Below are positions 51,196-60,665 of a DNA stretch of 64,000 bases, piece by piece. The position numbers were made by a program, and so were the translations under genes. Positions within the stretch are counted from its first letter, which is position 1. Every line of letters starts with the position of its first letter. Origin of the DNA: Lachnospiraceae bacterium JLR.KK002 (GTDB taxonomy: Bacteria > Bacillota > Clostridia > Lachnospirales > Lachnospiraceae); assembly GCA_036941025.1 (NCBI GenBank), contig JAYMNP010000001.1, forward strand, positions 310,001 to 374,000, in the 5' to 3' direction. Under the pieces are notes generated by a model. It was not told where the DNA came from, ran no database searches, and was given only the letters and a program-made list of their open reading frames with translations.

Positions 51196-51361
51196 AACTC
51201 CGGCAAAAGTTCATGGCTGATGCCAGGAATGGCGTATCGTAATTCAGGTCATTGCCTGGAATTATAATTTTATAGGAAATTTGTAGATAAATTCTTTTTA
51301 TACTGTTCTTCAGATTCGGAGCACAGGCTGACAGCTTTGAAGCAGAAAGAGAGGAAGGAAT

Positions 51362-52249
51362 ATGGATACCAGAATAGAAATCAGGAATTTATCGAAAAAT
51401 TTCGGAAGAAAGCAGGCTTTAAAACAGGTGAATCTGGAAATCGGGCCGGGGATGTTCGGCCTTCTGGGCCCCAACGGAGCCGGTAAAACCACGTTGATGA
51501 AGGTGCTGACCACTCTGACCAGAAAGAGCGGCGGAGACGTATTGCTGTGCGGGATTCCCGTGGAACAGTGCGGCCGGGTGAGGGAAATCATCGGTTATCT
51601 GCCCCAGGATTTTTCCATGTACGGCAATATGGGAGCTTACGAAGGGCTGGACTATCTGGCAGTGCTGTCGGGCATGAGTAAAAAGGAGCGAGCAAAAAAA
51701 GTGCCGGAAATGCTGGAAAAAGTAAATCTGGGAGACCAGCATAAGACAAAAATAAGAGCCATGTCCGGCGGCATGAAGCGGCGCCTCGGCATTGCCCAGG
51801 CAATCATTCACGACCCGAAAATCATTGTGGTGGATGAACCCACCGCCGGACTGGACCCGGAGGAACGGGTGCGGTTTCGGAATCTGCTCTGTGAAATTGC
51901 AAGAGACAGAACTGTGATTCTCTCCACCCATATTGTGGGGGACATTGAGGCTACCTGTGAGAATATTGCAGTACTGAATCATGGGGAAATTCTGTTCCGT
52001 GGAACTGTGTCCGGGCTGCTGGAAGGAGTGAGGGGCAAAGTTTACACCATGGAAGTGTCCACCATGGAGCTGCCTCTGGTAAAGGAGCAGTTTCTGGTAA
52101 CCGGAATTCTCACCAGCGGAAGTGCTGCCACTGTTAAAATCATTGCGGAGGAATCTCCCGTGAAAGGAGCTGTTGCGGCCAGCCCCGATGTGGAGGACGC
52201 CTATATGTATCTGATGAACCATGCTTCTGCCGGTCGCGGCAGAGAATAG
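51362..52249 (+). CDS. ABC transporter ATP-binding protein (BcrA-like)
   Basis: 295 residues, one nucleotide-binding domain: Walker A GPNGAGKTT near residue 40, signature MSGGMKRRLG, Walker B IIVVDEPTAGLD, H-loop STHIVGD. A C-terminal extension of about 80 residues fits the bacitracin/lantibiotic exporter ATPase group. It starts 166 bp after the kinase gene; that gap holds only a weak CCAGG/CCTGG stem and A/T-rich DNA. The two permease-like genes follow. Confidence 0.93.
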   Translation: MDTRIEIRNLSKNFGRKQALKQVNLEIGPGMFGLLGPNGAGKTTLMKVLTTLTRKSGGDVLLCGIPVEQCGRVREIIGYLPQDFSMYGNMGAYEGLDYLAVLSGMSKKERAKKVPEMLEKVNLGDQHKTKIRAMSGGMKRRLGIAQAIIHDPKIIVVDEPTAGLDPEERVRFRNLLCEIARDRTVILSTHIVGDIEATCENIAVLNHGEILFRGTVSGLLEGVRGKVYTMEVSTMELPLVKEQFLVTGILTSGSAATVKIIAEESPVKGAVAASPDVEDAYMYLMNHASAGRGRE

Positions 52250-52260
52250 GAGGTGGGAGC

Positions 52261-53505
52261 ATGTTCGGAACTTTATTTTTAAAAGAATGCAGGCAGATAT
52301 TAAAGAGCATGGTCTACTATCTTTATGTGGTGCTCTTTGTCATGTTCCTTTCCAGTCAGATGGGCGAAGTGATTACGGAGCGGCTGGAACGACCGGAACC
52401 GGGCCAGGAAAGTTACGGTACGGTCAACAGCCATGAAGAATCGGCAGTGATGGAAAAAATCCTGGCAGGACTTATGATGGAGACAGAGCGCAATACCTAC
52501 GCTACCTACCCCATGGGATTTTACCGGGGCGTTACCCTGAATGACACAGAGCGGAATGAGATAATTTCCATTCTTGAAGAGTGCACCGGAAAAAGTCTGG
52601 AAGAACTGGAGCGGGAAGAGCAGGAGCACTATGAAAAATATGATTCCTCCACCATGGAAGGGGCCATACAGGCTCAGACGGGATGTTCCGTTGTACCCAG
52701 GGAGTCGCTGACGTATGAAGAATTCTGTGAACATATGGAGCGGGTCTGTGAGATTATCGGCGCCGGAAGTTCTTACAGCAGAGAGGAGCTGGAAGCAGGC
52801 GTGGGAGTTCCCATGACCTATGAACAGGCAGTGGAAGAATTTGAAGCCCTCTGTGAGAAAGACAGGGTAACCGGAGCTACCGCAAGGCTGTTCTGTGATT
52901 ATGCGGGGATTATTCTTGCGGTTCTGCCCATTTTTCTGGGAGTAACCCGCTGTCTCCGGGATAAGCGGGCGCAGGTAAATCAGGTGGTGTATGCCCGCAG
53001 AGCTTCTGTAGTTCAGATTGTGGGAAGCCGCTATCTGGCCAATGTGTGCATGGCGTTTCTGCCGGTGCTGATTACCATATTCGTCATGCAGATGCCCTAT
53101 CAGTACCATGCAAAAACCATGGGCGTTACGCCGGACACACTGGCCTTTCTGAAATACAGCGTAATCTGGCTTTTGCCGGAAATTATGACAGTGCTGGCTT
53201 TATCTTTTCTTATAACGGAGTTTACGGAAAATGTGATTTCCATTTTTGTCCAGGTATTCTGGGCCATTGGCAGTCTGTTTGCGTCCGCCACACTGGCGGG
53301 AAATTTCGGTTTTCATCTGATTGTGCGCTGGAACGCTCTGGGCGATACCGGTGAATTCTGGAGCCAGCGGCAGGAATTGTTCCTGAATCGGGGATATTAT
53401 TTTATACTGGCCGTACTGCTGCTGTGTCTGACTTTTGTAATTTATGAGAAGAAACGCAGGGAAGGAGAGACTGTTTATGGAAAAATATTTAAGCGCGGGA
53501 AATAG
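52261..53505 (+). CDS. ABC transporter membrane protein, large subunit
   Basis: 414 residues. One N-terminal helix (MVYYLYVVLFVMFLSS), a charged extracytoplasmic segment of about 170 residues (40-210), then five or six helices to the C-terminus. The layout matches ABC-2 family subunits with a big extracellular loop. AGGAGG overlaps the end of the ATPase gene, and the last 29 bp overlap the next gene. Substrate unknown; peptide antibiotic resistance is possible from context. Confidence 0.82.
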   Translation: MFGTLFLKECRQILKSMVYYLYVVLFVMFLSSQMGEVITERLERPEPGQESYGTVNSHEESAVMEKILAGLMMETERNTYATYPMGFYRGVTLNDTERNEIISILEECTGKSLEELEREEQEHYEKYDSSTMEGAIQAQTGCSVVPRESLTYEEFCEHMERVCEIIGAGSSYSREELEAGVGVPMTYEQAVEEFEALCEKDRVTGATARLFCDYAGIILAVLPIFLGVTRCLRDKRAQVNQVVYARRASVVQIVGSRYLANVCMAFLPVLITIFVMQMPYQYHAKTMGVTPDTLAFLKYSVIWLLPEIMTVLALSFLITEFTENVISIFVQVFWAIGSLFASATLAGNFGFHLIVRWNALGDTGEFWSQRQELFLNRGYYFILAVLLLCLTFVIYEKKRREGETVYGKIFKRGK

Positions 53506-54100
53506 TTTCATCCGCAGGCAGTATGGGCCCCATCTGCTGGTTACCCTGCTGTTCTGCTGTATGTCAGGATTTTTCGTGAGTTTTCGGAATCTGGATGAAC
53601 AGCAGGCGGCAAAGGTAATGGAAATGTATGCGGCCTTTACGGGTATCCTTCTGCTGACGCCTCTGTTTATGCCGGAGCAGAACCGGGAAATCTGGCTGCT
53701 GGAAAAATCCAGGGCCACGCCTCTCTGGAAGCTGTATCTGGTACGGTTACTGGAAGCCCTTACGGTTCTGGCCCTGGTGGTGACGGTATTTTTATGGCTG
53801 ATGAAGGAGGGAAACAGCCAGTTTGCCATGGGCAGGCTGTGGCAGGGTTCTTTTTGTGAAATCTGTTTTCTGGGCGCCGTTGGATTTTTTGTCAGCGGGG
53901 TTACCAACCAGGTGGTACTGGGCTACATGGCGGCGGTGGTATATTTTTTTGTGAACATCGGTGCGTCGAAATACCTGGGAAAGCTGGCTTTGTTCCAGAT
54001 GATGAAAGGGGAATATGATTTTATGTTTCCCATGGCTCTGGCGGCGCTGCTTCTGACAGGGGGAGGGATTCTGCTGCGGGAGAGGTTCGGCTCCGTATAG
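53477..54100 (+). CDS. ABC transporter membrane protein, small subunit
   Basis: 207 residues from ATG 53477 (AAGGAGAG upstream). About six hydrophobic segments, including LLVTLLFCCMSGFFVSF and a closing PMALAALLLTGGGILL. It lies in the same operon and overlaps the larger membrane protein, so the two probably form the channel with the ATPase. No named family recognised beyond an ABC-2-like shape. Confidence 0.72.
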   Translation: MEKYLSAGNSFIRRQYGPHLLVTLLFCCMSGFFVSFRNLDEQQAAKVMEMYAAFTGILLLTPLFMPEQNREIWLLEKSRATPLWKLYLVRLLEALTVLALVVTVFLWLMKEGNSQFAMGRLWQGSFCEICFLGAVGFFVSGVTNQVVLGYMAAVVYFFVNIGASKYLGKLALFQMMKGEYDFMFPMALAALLLTGGGILLRERFGSV

Positions 54101-54159
54101 CCGGACCGTATCAGGGGTTTGGATAAGTAAGGAAGGACAGGAGATTAAGGAGGAAGACA

Positions 54160-55263
54160 ATGTACGAACACGGCGGAGACAGTTATCGCTATCCTGGTTT
54201 CACAGATTTTTCTGCGAACATCAACCTGCTGGGGGCGCCTCAGCGGGCAGTGGAACGGGCCAGAGAGGCTCTGGACGGGATTACCCGTTATCCTCAGGTG
54301 GGGTGCGGCAGGCTGCGGCAGGCCATTGCAGGACTGGAGCAGGTGAAACCTCAGGAAATCATCTGCGGGAATGGTGCGGCGGAGGTGATTTTTTCCCTTG
54401 CGCTGGCCTTAAAACCCAGGAAAGCGCTGGTGTTTGCGCCCACCTTTCAGGAATATGAGCAGGCCTTAAAAAGTGTGGACTGTCAGGTAATCCGGGAGTA
54501 TCTGAAACCGGAGCAGGGATTCCGAATCACAGAGCATTCTCTGGCTCCGATAGATGATACGGTGGATATGGTGTTTGTCTGCAATCCCAATAATCCCACC
54601 GGGGTGCTGACGGAGCAGAATATGCTGGAGCGGCTGCTGGAGCGGTGTCGGCAGGCCGGGGCAGTCCTTGTGGTGGATGAATGTTTTCTGGACTTTGTAT
54701 TGCCGGAGCAGGAAACGACCGGTGGTTCTTCCCGGCTTTTCCCAGGAGAAGACGGGGCTGGCTGTCAGGCGGATTCCATGAAGCCTTTTCTGAATAAATC
54801 TGAACATCTGTTTGTTGTGAAAGCCTTCACAAAGACCTTTGGAATGCCTGGGCTGCGCCTGGGCTATGGCCTTTGCGGCAATTCCGGAATACTGGAAAAG
54901 ATGCGGGCAGTTACCCAGCCCTGGAACGTGTCGGTCCCGGCGCAGGAAGCAGGTATTGCGGCGGCCGGGGAGCAGGCATTTCTGGCTGAAACCAGGAAGG
55001 CTGTGGCGAGGGAAAAAGCCTTTCTGCTGGAACAGCTTTCCGCATATGCTCCGGAACTCCTGCAAATATACGGTCACGAGGCAAATTTTATTTTTTTCCG
55101 AAGCAGAAAAGGACTGGACCAGGCGCTGGAAGCCCATGGTATCCGAATCCGTAACTGCAGTAATTTTCCGGGGCTGGAGGAGGGCTGGTACCGGATTGCG
55201 GTGCGCAGCAGAGAAGAGAACAGGATTCTGACAGAAGCATTGAGAAAGATACTGGTTCCGTGA
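54160..55263 (+). CDS. cobD: L-threonine-O-3-phosphate decarboxylase
   Basis: 367 residues, PLP fold type I, close to histidinol-phosphate aminotransferase. It makes aminopropanol phosphate for the cobalamin nucleotide loop. YEHGGDSYRYPGFTDFSANI at the N-terminus is typical of CobD; ICGNGAAEVI, NPNNPTG, VVDECFLDF and the PLP lysine in AFTKTFGMPG follow. An insert of about 25 residues near 190-215 is unusual. AAGGAGG precedes the start. No cobalamin riboswitch was seen upstream. Confidence 0.9.
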   Translation: MYEHGGDSYRYPGFTDFSANINLLGAPQRAVERAREALDGITRYPQVGCGRLRQAIAGLEQVKPQEIICGNGAAEVIFSLALALKPRKALVFAPTFQEYEQALKSVDCQVIREYLKPEQGFRITEHSLAPIDDTVDMVFVCNPNNPTGVLTEQNMLERLLERCRQAGAVLVVDECFLDFVLPEQETTGGSSRLFPGEDGAGCQADSMKPFLNKSEHLFVVKAFTKTFGMPGLRLGYGLCGNSGILEKMRAVTQPWNVSVPAQEAGIAAAGEQAFLAETRKAVAREKAFLLEQLSAYAPELLQIYGHEANFIFFRSRKGLDQALEAHGIRIRNCSNFPGLEEGWYRIAVRSREENRILTEALRKILVP

Positions 55264-55291
55264 ACTATATGAACTTATTTTCCTGAAATGA

Positions 55292-55320
55292 TTGACGAAA
55301 ACCGACAAAGTGGGTACAAT
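55292..55320 (+). promoter_or_regulatory. Promoter of the second chemoreceptor gene
   Basis: TTGACG (55292-55297), 17-bp spacer, TACAAT (55315-55320), giving a leader of about 155 nt before the start at 55485. Confidence 0.7.
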
Positions 55321-55484
55321 GATAGCAGAGATGTTATAGAAAAATACAAACATGGGAGTACAGGGAATATCATACAGCAGGTTTCTTTTGTTTGCATTCT
55401 GCACATGGCATCTGTCCGAAAGTCCGATATGGCCTGAGTAATCCCAAAAGGCATGTGGAAGAATTCGGAAATTTAGGAAGAAGG

Positions 55485-57209
55485 ATGGAGAAAGAAATGT
55501 TAGAAAAACTGAATAACATGCAGATTATGGAACGACTGAAGAAATCGTTTACGCTGATTTCAGGAATGATGGCAGTTGTTGCAGCTATCGGGGTGATAGG
55601 GTTAATTGTTGTATCCCGGCTTTATTCCGGCGCGCTGGTTAATTACGGGTTTGCCCAGGGAGACGTGGGAAGGGCAATGGCAACTTTTGCAGACACAAGA
55701 TCCGCATTGCGAGGCATCATCGGATATGAAGAACAGGATGCCATTGATTCCATGGTAGCACAGCATGACCAGTGCAAAGAAGAGTTCCAGAAGGAATTTG
55801 ACGGACTGAAAAAAACCATGGTAACGGAAGCCAATAAGAAGATTTATTCGGAACTGCAGGTAGAACTGGAAGAATACTGGAAGGTGGAACAGCAGATTCT
55901 GGACATGGGCGCCACTACGGATAGGGAGCAGTGCATCAAGGCGCAGGAGAGGGCAATGGGAGAACTGGCTCCCATGTATGAGGAGGTTTACAGTGATCTG
56001 ACAGAAATCATGGAAATCAAGGTTTCCAAAGGAGAATCCTTATCCGGTCAGCTTTCCGTTCTCAGTATTGTGCTGCCTGTCGTAATCGTGGCAGTAATTG
56101 TGGGAGCTATTTATCTGGCTGTGCATCTGGGTACCAGAATTGCAGAAAGTATTGCAACTCCTCTGATTAATTTAAAGAATCGGCTGGAGACTTTTGCAGC
56201 CGGAGATCTGTCTTCTCCGTTCCCGGAGGTGAATACCAGGGATGAAGTGGCAGAAATGATAGAAGTGGCAGGCCATATGGCAGCTACGCTGAACTTTGTC
56301 ATTGCAGATGAAGAACGTCTGCTGGGTGAGATGGCGAATTCCAATTATGACGTTTACTCTGAGGATGAGAAGCGGTATACGGGAGATTTTGAACAGATTT
56401 ATCTTTCCCTGCGTGAATTAAAGAAGCAGATGGTTACCACGCTTCAGTCTATTGACGAGGCTTCCACACAGGTTTCCGCAGGTGCTACGAATCTGGCGGA
56501 GGCGTCCCAGAGCCTTGCAGAGGGTGCAACGGACCAGGCAGGCGCCGTACAGGAAATGCAGGCTACGATTATGACGATTACGGACAATATTGTGATGGCA
56601 GCGGAAAAGGCGGAGGAGTCTTACCGTCTGGCACAGCAGTATGCGGATGAGGCAGACCACAGCCGGGGCGAAATGGAAATGATGGTAGCGGCTATGGAGC
56701 GGATTAACGAGGCTTCTCAGAAGATTGGAAATATTATTTCTGAAATTGAAGATATTGCGTCTCAGACCAACCTGCTTTCCCTGAATGCTTCGATTGAAGC
56801 GGCAAGGGCAGGAGAGGCAGGAAGAGGCTTCTCCGTAGTGGCAGATCAGATTCGACAGCTTGCAGAGCAGAGTTCCACAGCAGCAGTGGAAACCAGAGAG
56901 CTGATTGAGGGTGCCATCCGGGAGGTTGAAGAAGGAAATGAAGCAGCAGAACGGGCTTCTGCTTCTATCCGAACCGTAGTGGAAGGAATCGGAAAGATAG
57001 CATCTTCCTCCAAAGCTGTAAGCAGCACTGCAGCAGACCAGGCGACTGCCATGAAGCAGGCAGAACAGGGCGTCAGCCAGATTTCAGAAGTAGTTCAGTC
57101 CAACTCTGCTACTGCAGAGGAATCCTCTGCAACCAGTGAACAGTTGTCTGCACAGGCAATCTGTCTGGATGAGCTGATTGGCAAGTTTGTACTGCCTTCC
57201 GATATCTGA
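55485..57209 (+). CDS. Methyl-accepting chemotaxis protein with 4-helix sensor
   Basis: 574 residues from ATG 55485 (GGAAGAAGG upstream; ATG 55497 is an alternative). First membrane helix about 20-45, an extracellular four-helix-bundle sensor (about 50-185), second helix about 188-212, HAMP, and a long signalling coiled coil with [20 protein letters not shown] near residue 425. It would steer motility through CheA. It has its own promoter and terminator and splits the cobalamin genes. Confidence 0.93.
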   Translation: MEKEMLEKLNNMQIMERLKKSFTLISGMMAVVAAIGVIGLIVVSRLYSGALVNYGFAQGDVGRAMATFADTRSALRGIIGYEEQDAIDSMVAQHDQCKEEFQKEFDGLKKTMVTEANKKIYSELQVELEEYWKVEQQILDMGATTDREQCIKAQERAMGELAPMYEEVYSDLTEIMEIKVSKGESLSGQLSVLSIVLPVVIVAVIVGAIYLAVHLGTRIAESIATPLINLKNRLETFAAGDLSSPFPEVNTRDEVAEMIEVAGHMAATLNFVIADEERLLGEMANSNYDVYSEDEKRYTGDFEQIYLSLRELKKQMVTTLQSIDEASTQVSAGATNLAEASQSLAEGATDQAGAVQEMQATIMTITDNIVMAAEKAEESYRLAQQYADEADHSRGEMEMMVAAMERINEASQKIGNIISEIEDIASQTNLLSLNASIEAARAGEAGRGFSVVADQIRQLAEQSSTAAVETRELIEGAIREVEEGNEAAERASASIRTVVEGIGKIASSSKAVSSTAADQATAMKQAEQGVSQISEVVQSNSATAEESSATSEQLSAQAICLDELIGKFVLPSDI

Positions 57210-57246
57210 TAAGTTATGTACATAATATGACAGCAGGATAAAAAGG

Positions 57247-57279
57247 GTTACTGTTCGCAGGATACCAGTGAACAGTAAC
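57247..57279. repeat. Hairpin upstream of the terminator
   Basis: GTTACTGTTC (57247-57256) and GAACAGTAAC (57270-57279), a perfect 10-bp stem between the chemoreceptor stop and its terminator. Confidence 0.65.
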
Positions 57280-57285
57280 TGAAAA

Positions 57286-57327
57286 GGGAACCGTTTTGCA
57301 TTGTGTGCAGAGCAGGTTCCTTTTTTA
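57286..57327 (+). terminator. Intrinsic terminator after the chemoreceptor
   Basis: GGAACC (57287-57292) with flanking AAAAG pairs with GGTTCC (57315-57320) and a following run of six T. The loop is 22 nt. Confidence 0.7.
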
Positions 57328-57430
57328 TTCTGTTTGTGATAAAATAAAAAAGATTTACAGAGCTGCATTTTGGACAGCAGGCCGGAGAAGAATCGTACAA
57401 GACAGATAAACAGACAGGGAGAAAACAGAA

Positions 57431-58966
57431 ATGGCGAAATCAATTATGATACAGGGTACCATGTCAAATGTGGGAAAGAGCCTGATAACGGCAGGTTTAT
57501 GCCGGATTTTCAGACAGGACGGCCATAAGACCGCACCTTTCAAATCTCAGAACATGGCATTGAATTCCTTTATTACAGGAGAAGGACTGGAAATGGGACG
57601 GGCACAGGTGATGCAGGCGGAGGCTGCCGGAGTGGAGCCTTCGGTTCGGATGAATCCCATTTTGCTGAAACCTACCAGCGACACAGGCTCTCAGGTGATT
57701 GTCAACGGTAAAGTACATGGAACTATGAGCGCCAGAGAATATTTTGCTTATAAAAAGCAGCTGATACCGGATGTTCTGGCGGCTTACCATGGGCTGGAGG
57801 CAGAGTATGATATTATTGTAATTGAGGGAGCGGGTTCTCCGGCGGAAATTAATCTGAAACAGGAAGATATTGTAAATATGGGAATGGCAAAAATGGCAAA
57901 GGCTCCGGTGCTGCTGGTGGGAGATATTGACCGTGGCGGTGTGTTTGCCCAGCTTGCAGGAACGATTTTCCTGTTTGGAGAGGAAGAGAAAAATTATGTG
58001 AAGGGAACGGTTATCAACAAATTCCGCGGGGATAAAAGTATCCTGGAGCCGGGGGTGAAAATGATAGAGGAAATTACAGGAGTTCCGGTGGTTGGAGTGG
58101 CTCCTTATATGCAGGTGGATGTAGAGGAAGAAGACAGTCTGACGGAACGTTTTTCTTCCCGCAGGGAAGGAGGCCCCGTTCATATTGCAGTGGTGAAGCT
58201 GCCGAGGATTTCCAATTTTACGGATTTTGCAGTGCTGGAATGTATGGAACAGGTGACCCTTACCTATGTGACAGCGGCGGAGCAGTTAGAAGGAGCGGAT
58301 ATGATTATCCTTCCGGGGACGAAAAATACCATGGGAGATTTGAAATGGCTGCGGCAGAGCGGAATGGAAGGCGCCATTCTGCGGGCGGCAGAACGGGGAT
58401 GTGTGATATTCGGTATCTGCGGCGGATATCAGATGCTGGGTGAACTCCTGTCTGACCCGGAACAGGTAGAAGAAGGGGGCGCTCTGCGGGGAATGGGACT
58501 TCTTCCCATGGAAACCACTTTCGTTCAGGAGAAAACCAGAACCAGGGTAGCGGGAACCTTTGGGGAGCTGACGGGAGCCCTGGCAGGGCTGAGCGGCATG
58601 GAGCTGGAGGGCTACGAAATTCATATGGGCAGGACGAAAAGCAGCATTAACCGGACAGAAGAAATCATGGATGGAGCTATGACGTATCTCCGTATGCAGT
58701 CTGACAAAGAGCCTGTCAGCAGGAAGCCGGACGGCTGTTACAGAGAACATGTTTATGGAACTTATGTTCATGGGATTTTTGACGGAGAGGGCATAGCTTT
58801 TGCTCTGGTGAACATTCTGGCGGAACGGAAAGGAATATCTCTGGAGATGGCGGGACAGACAAACCGTTACCGGTATAAGGAACAACAGTACGATTTGCTG
58901 GCGGATACGCTGCGCCGCCATCTGAATATGGAAAAAATATATGAAATTCTGGAGCGAGGCATATGA
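57431..58966 (+). CDS. cbiP: Cobyric acid synthase
   Basis: 511 residues, normal length. It amidates adenosylcobyrinic acid a,c-diamide at four positions with glutamine and ATP. The N-terminal synthetase domain has [15 protein letters not shown] and [11 protein letters not shown]; the C-terminal class I glutaminase has its cysteine in [12 protein letters not shown] and histidine in GTYVHGIFD. The start follows GGGAGAAAAC at a weak site. The stop overlaps cobO by 4 bp. Confidence 0.95.
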   Translation: MAKSIMIQGTMSNVGKSLITAGLCRIFRQDGHKTAPFKSQNMALNSFITGEGLEMGRAQVMQAEAAGVEPSVRMNPILLKPTSDTGSQVIVNGKVHGTMSAREYFAYKKQLIPDVLAAYHGLEAEYDIIVIEGAGSPAEINLKQEDIVNMGMAKMAKAPVLLVGDIDRGGVFAQLAGTIFLFGEEEKNYVKGTVINKFRGDKSILEPGVKMIEEITGVPVVGVAPYMQVDVEEEDSLTERFSSRREGGPVHIAVVKLPRISNFTDFAVLECMEQVTLTYVTAAEQLEGADMIILPGTKNTMGDLKWLRQSGMEGAILRAAERGCVIFGICGGYQMLGELLSDPEQVEEGGALRGMGLLPMETTFVQEKTRTRVAGTFGELTGALAGLSGMELEGYEIHMGRTKSSINRTEEIMDGAMTYLRMQSDKEPVSRKPDGCYREHVYGTYVHGIFDGEGIAFALVNILAERKGISLEMAGQTNRYRYKEQQYDLLADTLRRHLNMEKIYEILERGI

Positions 58967-59508
58967 CAGAAAAAGGTCTGATTCACATATATGAGGGAGA
59001 AGGGAAAGGGAAAACCACAGCGGCTGTGGGGCTGGCTGTCCGGTTTGCAGGAGCCGGAGGGCACGTTCTGTTCACTCAGTTTCTGAAGAAAAATACCTCC
59101 GGAGAACTGGCGGTTTTTGAAAAAGTGGAAGCCATACAGCTTCTGCTCTGTGAAAAGAATTTTGGCTTTACTTTTCGGATGACGCCGGAAGAAAAGCGGG
59201 AAGCGGTCGTCTGTTACAGCGCCCATCTGCACCGGGTACTGGCTGCTGCACGCCAGATGGCAGACCGGTATCCGACCGGGACTTTACTGGTACTGGATGA
59301 AATCCTGGCAGTTTATAACCAGAATATGATAAACCGGCAGGAACTTCTGGATTTTCTGAAGGAGAAACCGGAAAATCTGGAACTTGTGATGACGGGGCGG
59401 AATCCTGCCCCGGAACTTCTGGAATTTGCGGATTATGTAACTGTAATGGAGAAGAAAAAACATCCCTACGACCGGGAAATCGGTGCAAGACGCGGGGTTG
59501 AATGGTAA
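58963..59508 (+). CDS. cobO: Corrinoid adenosyltransferase (CobO/BtuR type)
   Basis: 181 residues. It attaches the 5'-deoxyadenosyl group to corrinoid cobalt. P-loop [12 protein letters not shown] at residues 10-21, [12 protein letters not shown] as Walker B-like segment, and [16 protein letters not shown] near the end are the family marks. It overlaps cbiP by 4 bp. The tail [11 protein letters not shown] matches the closing motif of the family. Confidence 0.93.
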   Translation: MTEKGLIHIYEGEGKGKTTAAVGLAVRFAGAGGHVLFTQFLKKNTSGELAVFEKVEAIQLLLCEKNFGFTFRMTPEEKREAVVCYSAHLHRVLAAARQMADRYPTGTLLVLDEILAVYNQNMINRQELLDFLKEKPENLELVMTGRNPAPELLEFADYVTVMEKKKHPYDREIGARRGVEW

Positions 59509-59518
59509 AGGAGCAGAT

Positions 59519-59992
59519 ATGGGAAACTATTTTCCGATATTTATCAATATGGAAGGAAAGCAGGTGCAGGTATTCGGCGGAGGATTCATTGCCGCAAGAC
59601 GGGTCTCGGTTTTGCTGGAATTCGGGGCCAGGGTATCTGTCGCAGCCCCGGAAATCTCCGAAGATTTGAAAGAACGGGCAGAACGTGAGACAAACCTTAC
59701 ACTGGAATACAGACCCTTCCGGCCGGGAGAGCTGCAGGAGCCGGATATGGTGCTGGCTGCCACCAATGACAAAACGGTCAATGACAGGATTTTCCGGGAG
59801 TGCCGTCATAAGGGAATTCCCGTGAACGTGGCGTCTGATAAGGAAAAATGTGACTTTTATTTTCCCGGCATTGCCAGAGAAGGTGATATTACCGTGGGGG
59901 TGACTGCCGGAGGAAGCAATCACAGGAAAGCCGCCCAGGTGACAGCGGATATTCGGAGGTTGTTGAAAGAGCAGAAAGGAGAATCTTTATGA
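59519..59992 (+). CDS. Precorrin-2 dehydrogenase (CysG/Met8 N-terminal type)
   Basis: 157 residues from ATG 59519 (AAAGGAG upstream); an earlier in-frame codon lies inside cobO. It carries the NAD-binding domain (VFGGGFIAARRV) and the substrate part (NVASDKEKCDFYFPG), oxidising precorrin-2 to sirohydrochlorin. The methyltransferase half of CysG is absent, and no chelatase domain is evident at this length. It feeds the anaerobic cobalamin or siroheme branch. Overlaps cbiC by 4 bp. Confidence 0.88.
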   Translation: MGNYFPIFINMEGKQVQVFGGGFIAARRVSVLLEFGARVSVAAPEISEDLKERAERETNLTLEYRPFRPGELQEPDMVLAATNDKTVNDRIFRECRHKGIPVNVASDKEKCDFYFPGIAREGDITVGVTAGGSNHRKAAQVTADIRRLLKEQKGESL

Positions 59993-60624
59993 AGACAGAG
60001 TTAGAACAGGTGCTGCCTCAGGAAATTGAGGCGCGCAGTTTTGAAATTATTACGGAAGAACTTGGAACACGTAAGCTGGAGGAAAAGTACGCGCCCATTA
60101 TCAAACGTGTGATACATACCACGGCAGATTTCGATTATGCGGATAACCTGGTGTTTTCCCAAAACGTGCTGGACGCTGTCAGGGAGGCCTTTCAGAAAAG
60201 AGCCTGCATTGTCACCGATACCCAGATGGCCAGGGCAGGTATCAATAAAAAGGCCTTAAAGCAGCTTGGCATGGAATGTTATAATTTTATTTCAGATGAG
60301 GATGTGGCGGAACAGGCCAGAATCCAGGGAACTACCCGTGCCGCGGCAAGTATGGACAAAGCTGCGGCCATGAACCGGCCTTTTATTCTGGCGGTGGGAA
60401 ACGCCCCCACTGCACTGGTGCGGATGTATGAGCTGATACAGGAAGGGAAAGTAAAGCCGGAACTGATTATCGGCGCTCCGGTGGGATTTGTAAATGTGGT
60501 GCAGGCCAAAGAAATGATTCTGGAGCTTCCTGTGCCCTATATTGTGGCCAGGGGAAGAAAGGGCGGCAGCAACGTGGCGGCGGCTATTGTGAATGCACTG
60601 CTCTATATGGTGTGCGAGCGCTGA
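59989..60624 (+). CDS. cbiC: Precorrin-8X (cobalt-precorrin-8) methylmutase
   Basis: 211 residues, normal length. It moves the methyl group from C11 to C12, giving cobyrinate. The catalytic histidine is in RVIHTTADFDYADNL near residue 40; also DTQMARAGI, GNAPTALVRMYEL and GAPVGFVNVVQAKE. Last cobalamin gene in the window; the remaining cbi genes are not seen before the ATPase gene 42 bp downstream. Confidence 0.95.
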   Translation: MKTELEQVLPQEIEARSFEIITEELGTRKLEEKYAPIIKRVIHTTADFDYADNLVFSQNVLDAVREAFQKRACIVTDTQMARAGINKKALKQLGMECYNFISDEDVAEQARIQGTTRAAASMDKAAAMNRPFILAVGNAPTALVRMYELIQEGKVKPELIIGAPVGFVNVVQAKEMILELPVPYIVARGRKGGSNVAAAIVNALLYMVCER

Positions 60625-60665
60625 GCAGAGGGAATTGAGGGAAGAAGATACAGGGGGATGAAATT

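Noticed and set aside
54101..57430. Cobalamin riboswitch ahead of cobD or cbiP
   Set aside because: No B12-box-like GCCACTG or fitting leader was found in either upstream region.
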